From assembly GCA_902768665.1 (NCBI GenBank), contig CACXMA010000008.1:1-64000 (forward strand): a stretch of DNA of 64,000 nucleotides, in the 5' to 3' direction. The notes under the pieces are model-generated. The model did no database searches, had not been told where the DNA came from, and was given only the letters and a program-made list of their open reading frames with translations. The stretch's first letter is position 1. Every line of letters begins with the position of its first letter. Position numbers and translations under genes: made by a program. Origin of the DNA: an uncultured Bacteroidia bacterium. Lineage in GTDB: Bacteria; Bacteroidota; Bacteroidia; Bacteroidales; UBA932. Below are positions 42,697-51,973 of this stretch, one piece after another.

Positions 42697-43986
42697 TTAC
42701 TTAACTACGGATTCATAAACTTTTTTCATCTTGGCGGTAGCGCCGTTCCACTTGAGGGCGTTGACCTCGTCGAATCCCTCCTTGGCGGAGAAGTCGGCGA
42801 GCGCCGGGTAGTGGAGAAGGGCGTAGATGTCGTCCGCCATGGCATCGACATCCCAGAAGTCCACCTTGAAGGCATACTTGAGGATCTCGGCGGCGCCGGA
42901 CTGCTTCGAGATGATCGAAGGCACGCCCGTGCGCATCGCCTCGAGCGGGGAGATGCCGAAAGGCTCGGAGATGGACGGCATGATGTAGACATCCGACAGG
43001 GCGAACATCTTCTGGACGTCCACGCCACGGAGGAAGCCCGTGAAGTGGAACCTGTCGGAGATGCCGAGGCGCGCCGCGTGGCGGATGCAGCGGTTCATCA
43101 TGTCGCCGCTGCCGGCCATCACGAAGCGGACGTTCTTGGTCCTCTTCAGGACCTTGGCGGCCGCCTCGATGAAGTACTCGGGGCCTTTCTGGTAGGTGAT
43201 ACGGCCGAGGAAGGTGACGACCTTTTCCTTGACGCCGCGCTGGACCTCGAGATTCTCGCGGCCGCTGAAGTCGACGGCGTTGTGGACGGTCACGACCTTC
43301 GCCGGATCGATGCCGTACTTGTTGATGACGATGCCGCGGGTGAGGTCGCTGACGGTGATCACGCGGTCGGCCGCGAGCATGCCGCGCTTCTCGATGTTGA
43401 ACACACGGGTGTCAATGTTGTCGGCGCTGCCGCGGTCGAAGGAAGTCGCGTGGACATGGATCACCAGGGGCTTCCCGGTAAGTTCCTTCGCGGCGATACC
43501 GGCGTAGTAGGTCAGCCAGTCGTGGGCGTGGATGACGTCGAACTCGTCCTTGTGCTGCATGGCGATCGTGCCGCCGACCATCGCATAGCGGGCGACTTCT
43601 TCCATCAGGTTCGCGCCGTACTTGCCGGAGAATTTGTATTTCTGTCCGTAGGATACCTTGAAGTCGCGGATCTGGCGCTTGCGGTCCTCCTCCACGAGGC
43701 GGGAGAACTCTTCCGGGTCCGCGTAAGGAATCATGTTCGTGCCGATGTGGACGAACTTGACTTTGCCAAGGAACTCGTCGACGGTCGACGACTCGGTGTC
43801 GACGGCGACGTCGCTGGCGTTGATGATGCGGGTGTAGGTCTGATCCTCGTCACCCGATGCGGAGGGCATCACGAAGAGGGTCTCGACGCCGTTGTAGGCC
43901 AGGCCCTTGACGATGCCTTCGCAGGCCGTACCCAGACCGCCTGCGATATGGGGAGGAAACTCCCATCCGAACATAAGCACTCTCAT
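42697..43986 (-). CDS. GT4 glycosyltransferase, glycogen-synthase-like
   Basis: Encodes 429 residues of the GT-B fold. The opening MRVLMFGWEFPPHIAGGLGT carries the loop typical of starch and glycogen synthase relatives. The donor site has FLGRITYQKGPEYFIEAAAK and the E-x7-E segment SEPFGISPLEAMRTGVPSII. It lies 3 bases after the debranching enzyme and 10 bases before GH57. Position suggests a role in alpha-glucan synthesis, but the sugar donor is not proven. Confidence 0.88.
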   Translation of the reverse strand: MRVLMFGWEFPPHIAGGLGTACEGIVKGLAYNGVETLFVMPSASGDEDQTYTRIINASDVAVDTESSTVDEFLGKVKFVHIGTNMIPYADPEEFSRLVEEDRKRQIRDFKVSYGQKYKFSGKYGANLMEEVARYAMVGGTIAMQHKDEFDVIHAHDWLTYYAGIAAKELTGKPLVIHVHATSFDRGSADNIDTRVFNIEKRGMLAADRVITVSDLTRGIVINKYGIDPAKVVTVHNAVDFSGRENLEVQRGVKEKVVTFLGRITYQKGPEYFIEAAAKVLKRTKNVRFVMAGSGDMMNRCIRHAARLGISDRFHFTGFLRGVDVQKMFALSDVYIMPSISEPFGISPLEAMRTGVPSIISKQSGAAEILKYAFKVDFWDVDAMADDIYALLHYPALADFSAKEGFDEVNALKWNGATAKMKKVYESVVK

Positions 43987-43989
43987 GGT

Positions 43990-45924
43990 CTATTCCTCCT
44001 TGTATTTGTCGATCAGCCAGTTGATGTTCAGCAGGGTGGCCGTCGCCATCGCGGAAGAGATGGCGCCGTGCGGCTCGTGGGGCGGGTCTCCGTCATAAAG
44101 CTCGGAGAAGGCGCCGACACCGTGCTTGGAGAGGTCCTCATAGAAGCCCTCTGTCAGCCACTCGGCCCGTTTGATGAAGTTCTTGCCCATCATGCGGAAA
44201 CTGACATAGGCGTACTGGGCGAGAAGGTCCGGGAAGGCGCAGCCGTTGTGGTAGGCGAGGTCGCGCTCGGTCTGGGAACCTTCGTAGACACCCTTGTAGC
44301 CCGGATCGCGCGGGGACAGGGAACGGATGCCGCGGCGGGTCACCAGCTCGGCGTTGATCACGCGCATGACGCTGCTGACGACCTCGTCCGAAACGGCCGA
44401 ATAGTCCAGAGACACAGCCCAGAGCTGATTCGGACGAAGGGCCAGGTTCTGTCCGTAATTGTCGACGTAGTCGGCGAGATAGCCGGCGTCGGCGTTCCAG
44501 AACGTCGGCTGGAAGCTTTCGAGGATGGCCTTGCGGACCGGAGTCCAGCGGCGGACGAACTCGCACTTCGGGTCGCCGTACTTCGCTTCCATCTCGAGGG
44601 CGAAGCAGATGGCGTTGTACCACATGGCATTCGTCTCGACCTGATAGCCGGCGCGCTCGGTCACGGCGCGGCCGTTGATGTATGCGTTCATCCAGGTCAG
44701 GGCGACGCCGTCCATCTGGGCCCAGAGCAGGCCGTTCGGCTGCATCGCCACCTCACGGCGATGGCCGGGGGCATAGCTGGCGATGATCGCCTTGAGGGTC
44801 TCGCCGTACTTCTCCCAGACGTGCTTCTCGGCGCCCGTGTAGGCGATGTACTGCTGGAGGGCGACGGTCATGAAGAGCGGGGACTCGACCTGCGTCGTGC
44901 GGCGGAACAGGCGTTCCTGCTCGTCGTGGATGAGGTTGTCGAGGATCTCCTCGAACTCCTTCGGGTCATCCTTGGCGTAGAGGGTCAGGCCGGCGAGGGC
45001 GTTCAGCGTCTCGCGGAGAAGACCGGTATACAGCCAGGAGAAACCGGCGGTAATCTGCTTGCGGCCGGCGCGGTTGCGCACCAGCAGGTCGGCGCAGTGC
45101 ACGAGCTGGTCGCGGAAGGAGGTGATGTTGCCCTCCTTGGCGACGGCGGAGGCGAACTTGCGCTTCAGACCGGCGGGAGCAGCCTCCTCGACGGACGCGG
45201 AGAAGACGACCGACTCGCCTTCCTTGAGCTCGAGCGAGAACTGACCGGGGACGAAGAGGTCCTCACGGCAGTCGAAGCCGCGGCGGTACTCGTCGGAGTA
45301 GGTGATGCCGTTGTACCATGCAGGGGAGGACTTGAACACCGCCTTGCCGCTGAGCTGGAGGTGGAGGTCCGGGAACCCTTCGTAAAGGTTGTAGGCCACG
45401 CCGCCCGGGATGTCCCAGCCCACGGTGTTCGCCTGGGTGTTCTGGGAGGTCAGGGCGTGCACGCTGCGGAAAGCCAGGAAAGGCTTGAGGTTCAGCGTGA
45501 CCTTGCGGGGGGATTTGACGAGCTCGTACTTGATCAGGACCTGATCAGTGTCCGGAACGAGGACGATGCTCTTGACGAAGACCATCTCGCCGATCTTGTA
45601 GGTCACCTGGGGCACCGGGTCCGCGTCGAAGTCGACGATGTACTTGTGCCCGCGGGGCTCGTAGATGTCTCCGTAGCAGTGGATGCCGAGGTTGAACTGG
45701 CGTCCGCCGAGGACGAGGCTCTCGTCCAGGGACGACAACAGGAGATACTTCTCGCCGCCGAACCGGTCGATCGGGACTCCGAGGAGGCCGTGATAGCGTC
45801 GGGTATTGCAGGTCACGATGGACGTGTTGCAATACGCACCCGTCTTGTTCGCGAGAATGATTTCCCGCTTGAGGGAATAAGACAGGTTGACGAGTTCAGA
45901 CTTGTTGAATTTCAAAAAAGCCAT
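43990..45924 (-). CDS. Glycogen debranching enzyme (amylo-alpha-1,6-glucosidase type)
   Basis: Encodes 644 residues. The N-terminal beta domain (about 1-260) includes SIVTCNTRRYHGLLGVPIDR. The C-terminal (alpha/alpha)6 barrel, GH133-like, includes AGFSWLYTGLLRETLNALAG, MDGVALTWMNAYINGRAVTE and WNADAGYLADYVDNYGQNLA. It removes alpha-1,6 branches from glycogen. Length is normal for the bacterial/archaeal type. It is 28 bases after glgB, in the glycogen cluster. Confidence 0.92.
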   Translation of the reverse strand: MAFLKFNKSELVNLSYSLKREIILANKTGAYCNTSIVTCNTRRYHGLLGVPIDRFGGEKYLLLSSLDESLVLGGRQFNLGIHCYGDIYEPRGHKYIVDFDADPVPQVTYKIGEMVFVKSIVLVPDTDQVLIKYELVKSPRKVTLNLKPFLAFRSVHALTSQNTQANTVGWDIPGGVAYNLYEGFPDLHLQLSGKAVFKSSPAWYNGITYSDEYRRGFDCREDLFVPGQFSLELKEGESVVFSASVEEAAPAGLKRKFASAVAKEGNITSFRDQLVHCADLLVRNRAGRKQITAGFSWLYTGLLRETLNALAGLTLYAKDDPKEFEEILDNLIHDEQERLFRRTTQVESPLFMTVALQQYIAYTGAEKHVWEKYGETLKAIIASYAPGHRREVAMQPNGLLWAQMDGVALTWMNAYINGRAVTERAGYQVETNAMWYNAICFALEMEAKYGDPKCEFVRRWTPVRKAILESFQPTFWNADAGYLADYVDNYGQNLALRPNQLWAVSLDYSAVSDEVVSSVMRVINAELVTRRGIRSLSPRDPGYKGVYEGSQTERDLAYHNGCAFPDLLAQYAYVSFRMMGKNFIKRAEWLTEGFYEDLSKHGVGAFSELYDGDPPHEPHGAISSAMATATLLNINWLIDKYKEE

Positions 45925-45952
45925 ATCGCGATATTTAGTACTAATTTCGTTT

Positions 45953-47953
45953 CTAGTCCACTTTCTTCAGGACAACCGCCGTACGGGCCGGCAGGTAAAG
46001 CATCAGCGCGTGCTTGTATTTATCCGGTCCGTTGGGGGACTTCTGCTTGAGCATGAGGTGTTTCTCACCCTCCTTGACACGGTCGAAGCCGTCGAACGCG
46101 GCAGCGTCTGAGCTCAGTACGGTCTCCCAGACGCCGTCCGGTGCGGCGAATCCGTAGTCGGCAAAAGAACCAACGGCGTTGAAATTGAGTGCAAAGATAC
46201 AGTTTCTTCGCCTGAAAATCAAGATTTTCTTCTCCTCGTCGATGACAAGGGCCTCGGGACGGTCCGAGAGAACCTCCTCCTTGCGGAGGAGATGGACCAT
46301 CGCGGCGTCGAAAGCACGGAGCTTGCCGTAGCGAAGGAGACCGTTCCTGGCGAGCGACCACTGGCGGCGCGCATACTTGAACGACCAGCCGTTTCCTTCG
46401 CGCGGGAAATCAATCCATTCCGGATGGCCGAACTCGTTGCCCATGAAGGTCAGATAGCCGTCCCCGGCCGTCGCGGCGGTGGCGAGGCGGATCATCTTGT
46501 GGAGGGCGATAGCCCGGTCGATGATGCCGTTCTGGGAGGCATTGTCCATGCAGAAGTACATCTCCTTGTCGGCCAGGCGGAAGATCAGGGTCTTGTCGCC
46601 CACGAGGGCCTGGTCGTGGCACTCGGCATAGGAAACGGTCTTTTCGTCGGCGCGCTTGTTGGTCAGCTCCCACCAGATTTCGCCCATCGACCACTGCTCG
46701 TCGCTCTTTTCCTTGATCCATTTGATCCAGTGGTCGGCTACGCCCATCGCCATGCGGAAGTCGAAGCCGACACCGCCGGCGGAGAGCGGGGCGGCCAGAC
46801 CGGCCATGCCCGAGACGTCCTCGGCGATGGTGAATCCGTTCGGGTTCATCTCATGGACGAGGATGTTGGCAAGGCCGAGATAGGTCACCGCATTCTCGTC
46901 CACGCCGCTGTCGAAATAGAGCGAATAGTTGCCGAAATCCTTGCCGAGACCGTGGTCCCAGTAGAGCATCGAGGTCACGCCGTCGAAGCGGAAACCGTCG
47001 ATGTGATACTCTTCCATCCAGTATTTGACATTCGACAGGAGGAAGTATTTCGTCTCGTCCTTGCCGTAGTCGAAGCAGCGGGATCCCCAGGCCGGATGGC
47101 GTCCCTGCGGACCGTTGTAGAAGTAGAGGTCCTCGCGGCCGTCGAAGCGCGAGAGACCTTCCGCCTCGTTGTCGACACTGTGGCTGTGGACGATGTCCAT
47201 CACCACCGCGATGCCCTTTCCGTGGGCGTCGTCGACAAGGCGCTTGAACTCCTCGGGCGTGCCGAAACGGGAGCTCAGCGCGTAGAAATTGGACACCTGG
47301 TAGCCGAAGGAACCATAGTACGGGTGCTCCTGCAGGGCCATGATCTGGATGGTGTCATAACCCAGTTCCTTGACCTGCGGCAGGACGTCCCGGCGGAAAT
47401 CCTCGAAAGAGGCCACGCACTCCTTCTCCGAGCTCATGCCGATATGGCATTCATAGATCAGCGGATGGGGCCGTTTTCCGGCATGGCCGTGCTTCCAGAC
47501 ATAGGGCTCGGCGGGGGCCCAGACCTGCGCGGAGAAGAGCTTGGTCACCTCGTCCTGCACCACGCGGGTCACGTAGGAAGGAAGGCGCTCCCCTGCTCCG
47601 CCCGGCCACTCGATCCAGAGTTTGTAGAGTTCCCCGTGGTTGAGGAACATCTCCGGGATCGTAAGCTGCCAGTTGCCGTTTCCGATGGGCTTCAGGGCAT
47701 AGGCCTCGGTCTTTTTCCAGTTGTTGCAGTCGCCGATGAGATAGATCTTCGTCGCGTTCGGCGCCCACTCCCGGAACACCCATGAGCCGTCGGCGCAGCG
47801 ATGGAGACCGTAAAAGAGGTGGTTATTCACCGCATCGGAGAGCTTTCCATCCCCCGCGATGTGCTTCTTCATGCCGAGAATCCGGGCCTGACGGGCGTCA
47901 ATGGCCTCTTTGAAAGGCGCGAGCCACGGGTCTGTCTGGTAGATTTTTTTCAT
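45953..47953 (-). CDS. glgB: 1,4-alpha-glucan branching enzyme
   Basis: Encodes 666 residues of the eukaryote-like GH13 branching-enzyme type. A CBM48-like N-terminal domain (about 45-150) is followed by the GH13 barrel. The nucleophile Asp is in VDGFRFDGVTSMLYWDHG-like sequence (HIDGFRFDGVTSML), the acid Glu in GFTIAEDVSGMAG, and the third acidic residue in FMGNEFGHPEWIDFPREGNG. It forms alpha-1,6 branches in glycogen. It is the first glycogen gene of the run, 14 bases after xseB. Confidence 0.95.
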   Translation of the reverse strand: MKKIYQTDPWLAPFKEAIDARQARILGMKKHIAGDGKLSDAVNNHLFYGLHRCADGSWVFREWAPNATKIYLIGDCNNWKKTEAYALKPIGNGNWQLTIPEMFLNHGELYKLWIEWPGGAGERLPSYVTRVVQDEVTKLFSAQVWAPAEPYVWKHGHAGKRPHPLIYECHIGMSSEKECVASFEDFRRDVLPQVKELGYDTIQIMALQEHPYYGSFGYQVSNFYALSSRFGTPEEFKRLVDDAHGKGIAVVMDIVHSHSVDNEAEGLSRFDGREDLYFYNGPQGRHPAWGSRCFDYGKDETKYFLLSNVKYWMEEYHIDGFRFDGVTSMLYWDHGLGKDFGNYSLYFDSGVDENAVTYLGLANILVHEMNPNGFTIAEDVSGMAGLAAPLSAGGVGFDFRMAMGVADHWIKWIKEKSDEQWSMGEIWWELTNKRADEKTVSYAECHDQALVGDKTLIFRLADKEMYFCMDNASQNGIIDRAIALHKMIRLATAATAGDGYLTFMGNEFGHPEWIDFPREGNGWSFKYARRQWSLARNGLLRYGKLRAFDAAMVHLLRKEEVLSDRPEALVIDEEKKILIFRRRNCIFALNFNAVGSFADYGFAAPDGVWETVLSSDAAAFDGFDRVKEGEKHLMLKQKSPNGPDKYKHALMLYLPARTAVVLKKVD

Positions 47954-47967
47954 GGATATTATGTGGT

Positions 47968-48156
47968 TTAATCTTTGTCGATGCTGTCGATCTTTTCCCG
48001 GACGGAGCGAAGGTACTCGCGGCAGGCCTTGAGCAGCTGCTTGCTCTCCCCGACGAGCGAGTCGATGTCGTCGAGTTTCGTTTCGGGGTTCTCCACTTTG
48101 GCGGCGATTTCTTCCAGCCTGGCGATCGCCTTTGCGTAATCAAATTGTTCTTCCAT
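47968..48156 (-). CDS. xseB: Exodeoxyribonuclease VII small subunit
   Basis: Encodes 62 residues. The family pattern FDYAKAIARLEEIAAKVENP is followed by the helical LDDIDSLVGESKQLLKACR segment. The small subunit forms the multimeric partner of XseA in single-strand DNA degradation. It starts 3 bases after the xseA stop and has no shadow on the other strand that looks better. Confidence 0.93.
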   Translation of the reverse strand: MEEQFDYAKAIARLEEIAAKVENPETKLDDIDSLVGESKQLLKACREYLRSVREKIDSIDKD

Positions 48157-48159
48157 AAT

Positions 48160-49497
48160 CTATGCGGTTTGCACCTTCCCGGGTATATCCTCCGCGAACA
48201 CCTCGTCGACACGGGCCGTCAGCGAGCCGTCCGAGAAACGGACGCCGATGCGGTCGCCGGTCGTGACGCGTCGCACGGTTTTGAGCACTTTGCGGTCCCG
48301 GCCGGTCACGAGGACATAGCCGAGGCCGAGAATCTTGCGGGGGTCCGAAGCCCCGATCATCGCCTCCTGCAGCGCCAGGCGGGACACTTCCTGTCCGAGG
48401 CGGGACTCCGCGGCGAAACGGAGCCGGTGCAGCACGGCGTCGCGGCGGCGGGCGGTCTCTCCATAGAGCCGCTCGAGCGCCCGGCTGATCCGGCCGACGA
48501 GCCGCTCCGCCCGCTGCTCCATCGTGGCCAGACGGCCCTGCACGGCCCGCCCGATGCGGTTATCGTAGCCCTGGAGTCTCATTTCCAAGGCCGAAATCCG
48601 CCGGTCCGCGGCTTGCCGGATCCGCCCTTCCAGCCCGTCCAGGGCGGCATCCTCCCCGGCGTATGCATCGAGGAAAAGGTCCGCCAGCGCGGTCGGGGTC
48701 TTGACGTAGCGGCCCGCCACCATGTCGGCGATGTGGAAGTCGCGGTCATGGCCGATGGCGGTCACCACGGGGATCGGGCATGTGGCAATGGCGACGGCGA
48801 GGTCGTAGTCGTCGAAACAGGCGAGATCCAGCTCGCTGCCGCCGCCGCGAAGGATCAGCAGGGCGTCGTAGCCGCCCCGCTCCGTCACTTCGACGATGGC
48901 GGAAATCATGGACGCCGGGGCCGATTCGCCCTGCATCAGCGCTTCAAAGAGGTCCGCCTCGAAGACATACCCGGCCTCGTTCTCGAGCAGGTGGCGGCGG
49001 AAATCGCCATACCCGGCGGCCGTCTTCGACGAGATTACCGCCAGCCGGTAGGGCAGCCGCGGCAGCGCCAGCTCCTTCTGCATGTCCATATAGCCCCCGG
49101 CCGTCAGCTTCTCGATCGCTTTTTTGCGCTCGAGCGCCGCTTCGCCGAGGGTGAAGGCCGGATCGATGTCATCGATGAAAAGGCTGACTCCGTAGAGCTC
49201 GCTGTAGCTGACCTGCACGCGCACGAGAACCGAAATCCCGGCGCGGAGCTCCTGCCCGGCCGTCTGCTCGAAAAAGGCCTTGAGCTGCGGATAGTTCCAC
49301 TTCCAGATCATCGCCCGGGCCTCCGCGACGGCCTTGCCGCCGCTGCTTTGCGTGAGACTCAGATAGCAGTGGCCGTTCGCGCGCGGACTCCACTGGGCGA
49401 TCTCTGCCTTGACCCACATCTTCCCCGGGAAGGCATCCTGGATGCCTGCCTTGATGAGCCGCTGGAGCTCCAGCAAATCCATGTAGTCCCGGGCCAT
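48160..49497 (-). CDS. xseA: Exodeoxyribonuclease VII large subunit
   Basis: Encodes 445 residues. An N-terminal OB fold (about 20-105, MWVKAEIAQWSPRANGHCYL) is followed by the nuclease domain with GYGDFRRHLLENEAGYVFEA, LILRGGGSELDLACFDDYDL and VVTAIGHDRDFHIADMVAG. A C-terminal coiled-coil region completes it. It is the first gene of the 13-kb minus-strand run that continues into the glycogen cluster. Confidence 0.96.
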   Translation of the reverse strand: MARDYMDLLELQRLIKAGIQDAFPGKMWVKAEIAQWSPRANGHCYLSLTQSSGGKAVAEARAMIWKWNYPQLKAFFEQTAGQELRAGISVLVRVQVSYSELYGVSLFIDDIDPAFTLGEAALERKKAIEKLTAGGYMDMQKELALPRLPYRLAVISSKTAAGYGDFRRHLLENEAGYVFEADLFEALMQGESAPASMISAIVEVTERGGYDALLILRGGGSELDLACFDDYDLAVAIATCPIPVVTAIGHDRDFHIADMVAGRYVKTPTALADLFLDAYAGEDAALDGLEGRIRQAADRRISALEMRLQGYDNRIGRAVQGRLATMEQRAERLVGRISRALERLYGETARRRDAVLHRLRFAAESRLGQEVSRLALQEAMIGASDPRKILGLGYVLVTGRDRKVLKTVRRVTTGDRIGVRFSDGSLTARVDEVFAEDIPGKVQTA

Positions 49498-49521
49498 ATC
49501 TCTCGCCGTCCGCTAAGTGTA

Positions 49522-49554
49522 CAAATATAACAATTATTTCGGATGAAACCCAAA
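49522..49554 (-). promoter_or_regulatory. Promoter for xseA and the downstream run
   Basis: On the minus strand TTTG (49551-49554), a 21-base spacer and TATATTTG (49522-49529) fit the consensus. The leader is about 25 bases. It lies back to back with the toxin-antitoxin promoter. Confidence 0.75.
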
Positions 49555-49588
49555 GAAATAATAGATGTCTCGCCTGTTACAGATTTGT

Positions 49589-49619
49589 TTTGTTTTTTTC
49601 GCCAAAGTATATATCTTTG
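49589..49619 (+). promoter_or_regulatory. Promoter for the toxin-antitoxin pair
   Basis: TTTG (49589-49592), a 19-base spacer and TATCTTTG (49612-49619) match the consensus exactly. The antitoxin ATG follows 16 bases later. Short AT palindromes (ATATAT) overlap the start region and could be operator sites. Confidence 0.85.
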
Positions 49620-49635
49620 CAAAAAAATAGTATAT

Positions 49636-49896
49636 ATGGAATCCGTTACCACGCACAGGAAACTGATAGACATTCAGACACCGGCTTTTGAGGCTTTACA
49701 GCAGGAAGCAGCCCGCAAAAACATATCCCTAAAAAGATATATAGAGAATCTTTTGGATCAGGAAGCGGCCGGCATAAGGCTCCGGCAACGGGAACTTAAC
49801 CCCGGCGTGCTTCGTTTGCTCGGATCGGCCATTCCAAAAGACCGCAGCATTGCGGAAATCGACGATGACAGACTTCTTTACATCCTTTCGAAATGA
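49636..49896 (+). CDS. Putative antitoxin of a PIN toxin-antitoxin module
   Basis: Encodes 86 residues from the ATG at 49636, chosen because the promoter lies just upstream of it. The first 50 residues (RKLIDIQTPAFEALQQEAAR and NISLKRYIENLLDQEA) look like a ribbon-helix-helix DNA-binding domain. The rest is a charged tail (about 55-86) that could bind the toxin. The stop overlaps the PIN gene start by 4 bases (ATGA). No closer family name can be given. Confidence 0.78.
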   Translation: MESVTTHRKLIDIQTPAFEALQQEAARKNISLKRYIENLLDQEAAGIRLRQRELNPGVLRLLGSAIPKDRSIAEIDDDRLLYILSK

Positions 49897-50306
49897 GAGT
49901 TTTTCTGGATACGAACATTATTCTGGACCTTCTGCTCGAGCGGGATGGCTTTGAGGATTCCATTGACTTGTTTTCCCGGCAGGACGAGGGGAAGATTCAA
50001 CTCAGCACATCCGTCCTGTCCATGGTCAATATCGCCTACGTCTATCGCAAGACAGTCGGCCACGCGCTGGCCGTGTCCAATATCAAGTACCTGAGCGCCC
50101 TTGTAGAAGTCCTGCCGATGGACGGGATGATGATTCAGGACGCCATCTATTCTAAGGGGAAAGATTTTGAGGACAATCTCCAGCTCAGCTGTGCCGAGAA
50201 AGGACAATGTGATGCCCTCGTCACCAGGAACAAAAAAGACTTCCCCGCCGGGAAGTCCCCGGTGCCGGTCTACACCCCGGCAGAATTCTTCTCGCTCCCA
50301 CTATAG
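49893..50306 (+). CDS. PIN-domain toxin (putative endoribonuclease)
   Basis: Encodes 137 residues. The first catalytic Asp is D6 in MRVFLDTNIILDLLLER. Downstream acidic residues are in KGKDFEDNLQLSCAEK (D91, E93, D94) and in CDALVTRNKKDF (D107, D116). This is the VapC-like layout for metal-dependent RNA cleavage. It is coupled to the preceding antitoxin and sits between xseA and engB, independent of both. Cellular target is unknown. Confidence 0.88.
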   Translation: MRVFLDTNIILDLLLERDGFEDSIDLFSRQDEGKIQLSTSVLSMVNIAYVYRKTVGHALAVSNIKYLSALVEVLPMDGMMIQDAIYSKGKDFEDNLQLSCAEKGQCDALVTRNKKDFPAGKSPVPVYTPAEFFSLPL

Positions 50307-50327
50307 CAATCTAATCAAAACTTTTCT

Positions 50328-50335
50328 TATCTTTG
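50328..50335 (+). promoter_or_regulatory. Putative -7 element for engB
   Basis: TATCTTTG matches the consensus 23 bases before the engB ATG. No clear TTTG is seen at the usual distance. Confidence 0.55.
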
Positions 50336-50357
50336 CATTGCCTTAACCGACACAGCG

Positions 50358-50954
50358 ATGAAAATCACCTCCGCCACCTTTGCGGGCTCGAGTGCCCGGA
50401 CCGCCGGAAAACCGGCCAGGAGACTGCCGGAGTTCGCTTTCATCGGCCGGTCCAACGTAGGCAAGTCCTCCCTCATCAACATGCTCACCGGCCAGCGCAA
50501 GCTGGCGATGACCTCGCAGACCCCGGGCAAGACCAAGATTGTCAATCATTTCCTGATCAACGACAGCTGGTACCTGGTGGACCTGCCGGGCTACGGCTAC
50601 GCCAAACTCCCCGACAAGGCCCGTAAGGAGCTCCAGCAGGTGGTCAGCGACTATATTTTCAATTCCGGGGAGCTCGTGATGCTCTTCGTCCTTATCGACT
50701 GCCGGCACGACATCGGCAAGGTGGACCTCGACTTCCTCGCCGAGCTCGGCGAGAACGGCGTCCCCTTCGCCATCATCTTCACCAAAGGCGACAAGCTGGG
50801 CCCCGTCGCCCGTGCCGAACAGATCGCCCGCGACCAGGAAATCCTCTCCCGCGAATGGGAGGAGTTCCCGGAGATGCTCGTCAGCTCGGCCGAGACCGGC
50901 CTCGGGCGCGAAGAGATTCTCAATTACATCGGTGAAATTCTGGAAACCTTATAA
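50358..50954 (+). CDS. engB: Ribosome-biogenesis GTP-binding protein EngB/YsxC
   Basis: Encodes 198 residues of the small GTPase involved in large-subunit assembly. G1 is GRSNVGKSSLINMLTGQ, the G2 region is MTSQTPGKTKIVNHFLIN, G3 is LVDLPGYGYAKL and G4 is IFTKGDKLG. Length is standard. prs follows after 11 bases, so engB, prs, the small membrane protein and der may be cotranscribed. Confidence 0.96.
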   Translation: MKITSATFAGSSARTAGKPARRLPEFAFIGRSNVGKSSLINMLTGQRKLAMTSQTPGKTKIVNHFLINDSWYLVDLPGYGYAKLPDKARKELQQVVSDYIFNSGELVMLFVLIDCRHDIGKVDLDFLAELGENGVPFAIIFTKGDKLGPVARAEQIARDQEILSREWEEFPEMLVSSAETGLGREEILNYIGEILETL

Positions 50955-50965
50955 ACCTATTCATC

Positions 50966-51967
50966 ATGTTGAACGACGTACACAAGCACAGAATGGCGAT
51001 TTTCTCCTGCAGGGCCTCGCTGGACTTCGCACAGAAAGTCGTAGATGAAATGAACAAGCTCAAGGACCCCGATGATCCTGAGATTACCCTGGGCCCCCTC
51101 GAAGTCGCCCAGTTCAGCGACGGCGAGTTCCAGCCCTCGTTCTCCGAGAGCGTCCGCGGCGCCACTTGCTTCATCATCCAGTCGTCGTTCCCGCCGGCCG
51201 ACAACCTGATGGAACTGCTCCTGACCATCGACGCCGCAAAGCGCGCCTCCGCCAACAAGGTCATCGCCGTGGTCCCCTATTTCGGATGGGCCCGCCAGGA
51301 CAGAAAGGACAAGCCGCGCGTGTCCATCGGCGCCAAGGTCGTCGCCAACATGTTCCGCGCCGTCGGTACGGACAGCCTGATGACCTGCGACCTCCACGCA
51401 GACCAGATCCAGGGCTTCTTCGACTTCCCGGTGAATCATCTTTATTCTTCGATGGACTTCCTCGACATCCTGAAGAAACTCCAGCGCAAGTACCGCGACA
51501 CGCTCACCATCGCCGCCCCGGACATGGGCGGAGCGAAGCGCGCCAACATCTACGCCAAGGCCCTCCACTGCCCGGTCGTCATCTGCCACAAGACCCGCGC
51601 CCGCGCCAATGTCGTCGAGAAGATCCAGCCCATCGGCGAGGTCGAAGGCCGTGACATCATCATCGTCGACGACATCATCGACACCGCCGGCACCCTCACC
51701 GCCGCCGCCAACGAGCTCTTCAAGCGGGGCGCCAACAGCGTCCGCGCCTTCGCGACCCACGCCGTGCTTTCCGGTCCGGCCCTCGAGCGGATCCACAATT
51801 CCGCCCTCGAGGAGGTCTACGTCACCGACACGCGCCCGCTCACGAAGGACCCCGACAAGCAGCAGTACCTCGAAAAGATCAAGGTCGTCTCCATGGCCCA
51901 CACCTTCGCCAAGATGATCCTGAAAGTGTATAACTACCAGCCGATCAGCTCCGAATTCATCATGTAG
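50966..51967 (+). CDS. prs: Ribose-phosphate pyrophosphokinase
   Basis: Encodes 333 residues. It makes PRPP from ribose 5-phosphate and ATP for nucleotide and amino-acid synthesis. The PRPP-binding signature is IIIVDDIIDTAGTLTAAANE. The catalytic region has VVPYFGWARQDRKDKPRVSI, and the DLHADQIQGFFDFPVNHLY block binds ATP and regulators. The C-terminus is longer than the Escherichia coli enzyme by about 15 residues. It is followed after 6 bases by a small membrane protein gene. Confidence 0.96.
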   Translation: MLNDVHKHRMAIFSCRASLDFAQKVVDEMNKLKDPDDPEITLGPLEVAQFSDGEFQPSFSESVRGATCFIIQSSFPPADNLMELLLTIDAAKRASANKVIAVVPYFGWARQDRKDKPRVSIGAKVVANMFRAVGTDSLMTCDLHADQIQGFFDFPVNHLYSSMDFLDILKKLQRKYRDTLTIAAPDMGGAKRANIYAKALHCPVVICHKTRARANVVEKIQPIGEVEGRDIIIVDDIIDTAGTLTAAANELFKRGANSVRAFATHAVLSGPALERIHNSALEEVYVTDTRPLTKDPDKQQYLEKIKVVSMAHTFAKMILKVYNYQPISSEFIM

Positions 51968-51973
51968 CAGCTC

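Noticed and set aside
42676-46050. A 1124-codon plus-strand frame across the GT4 and debranching genes
   Set aside because: It runs antisense over two real genes and their junction, which is typical of shadow frames in GC-rich DNA.
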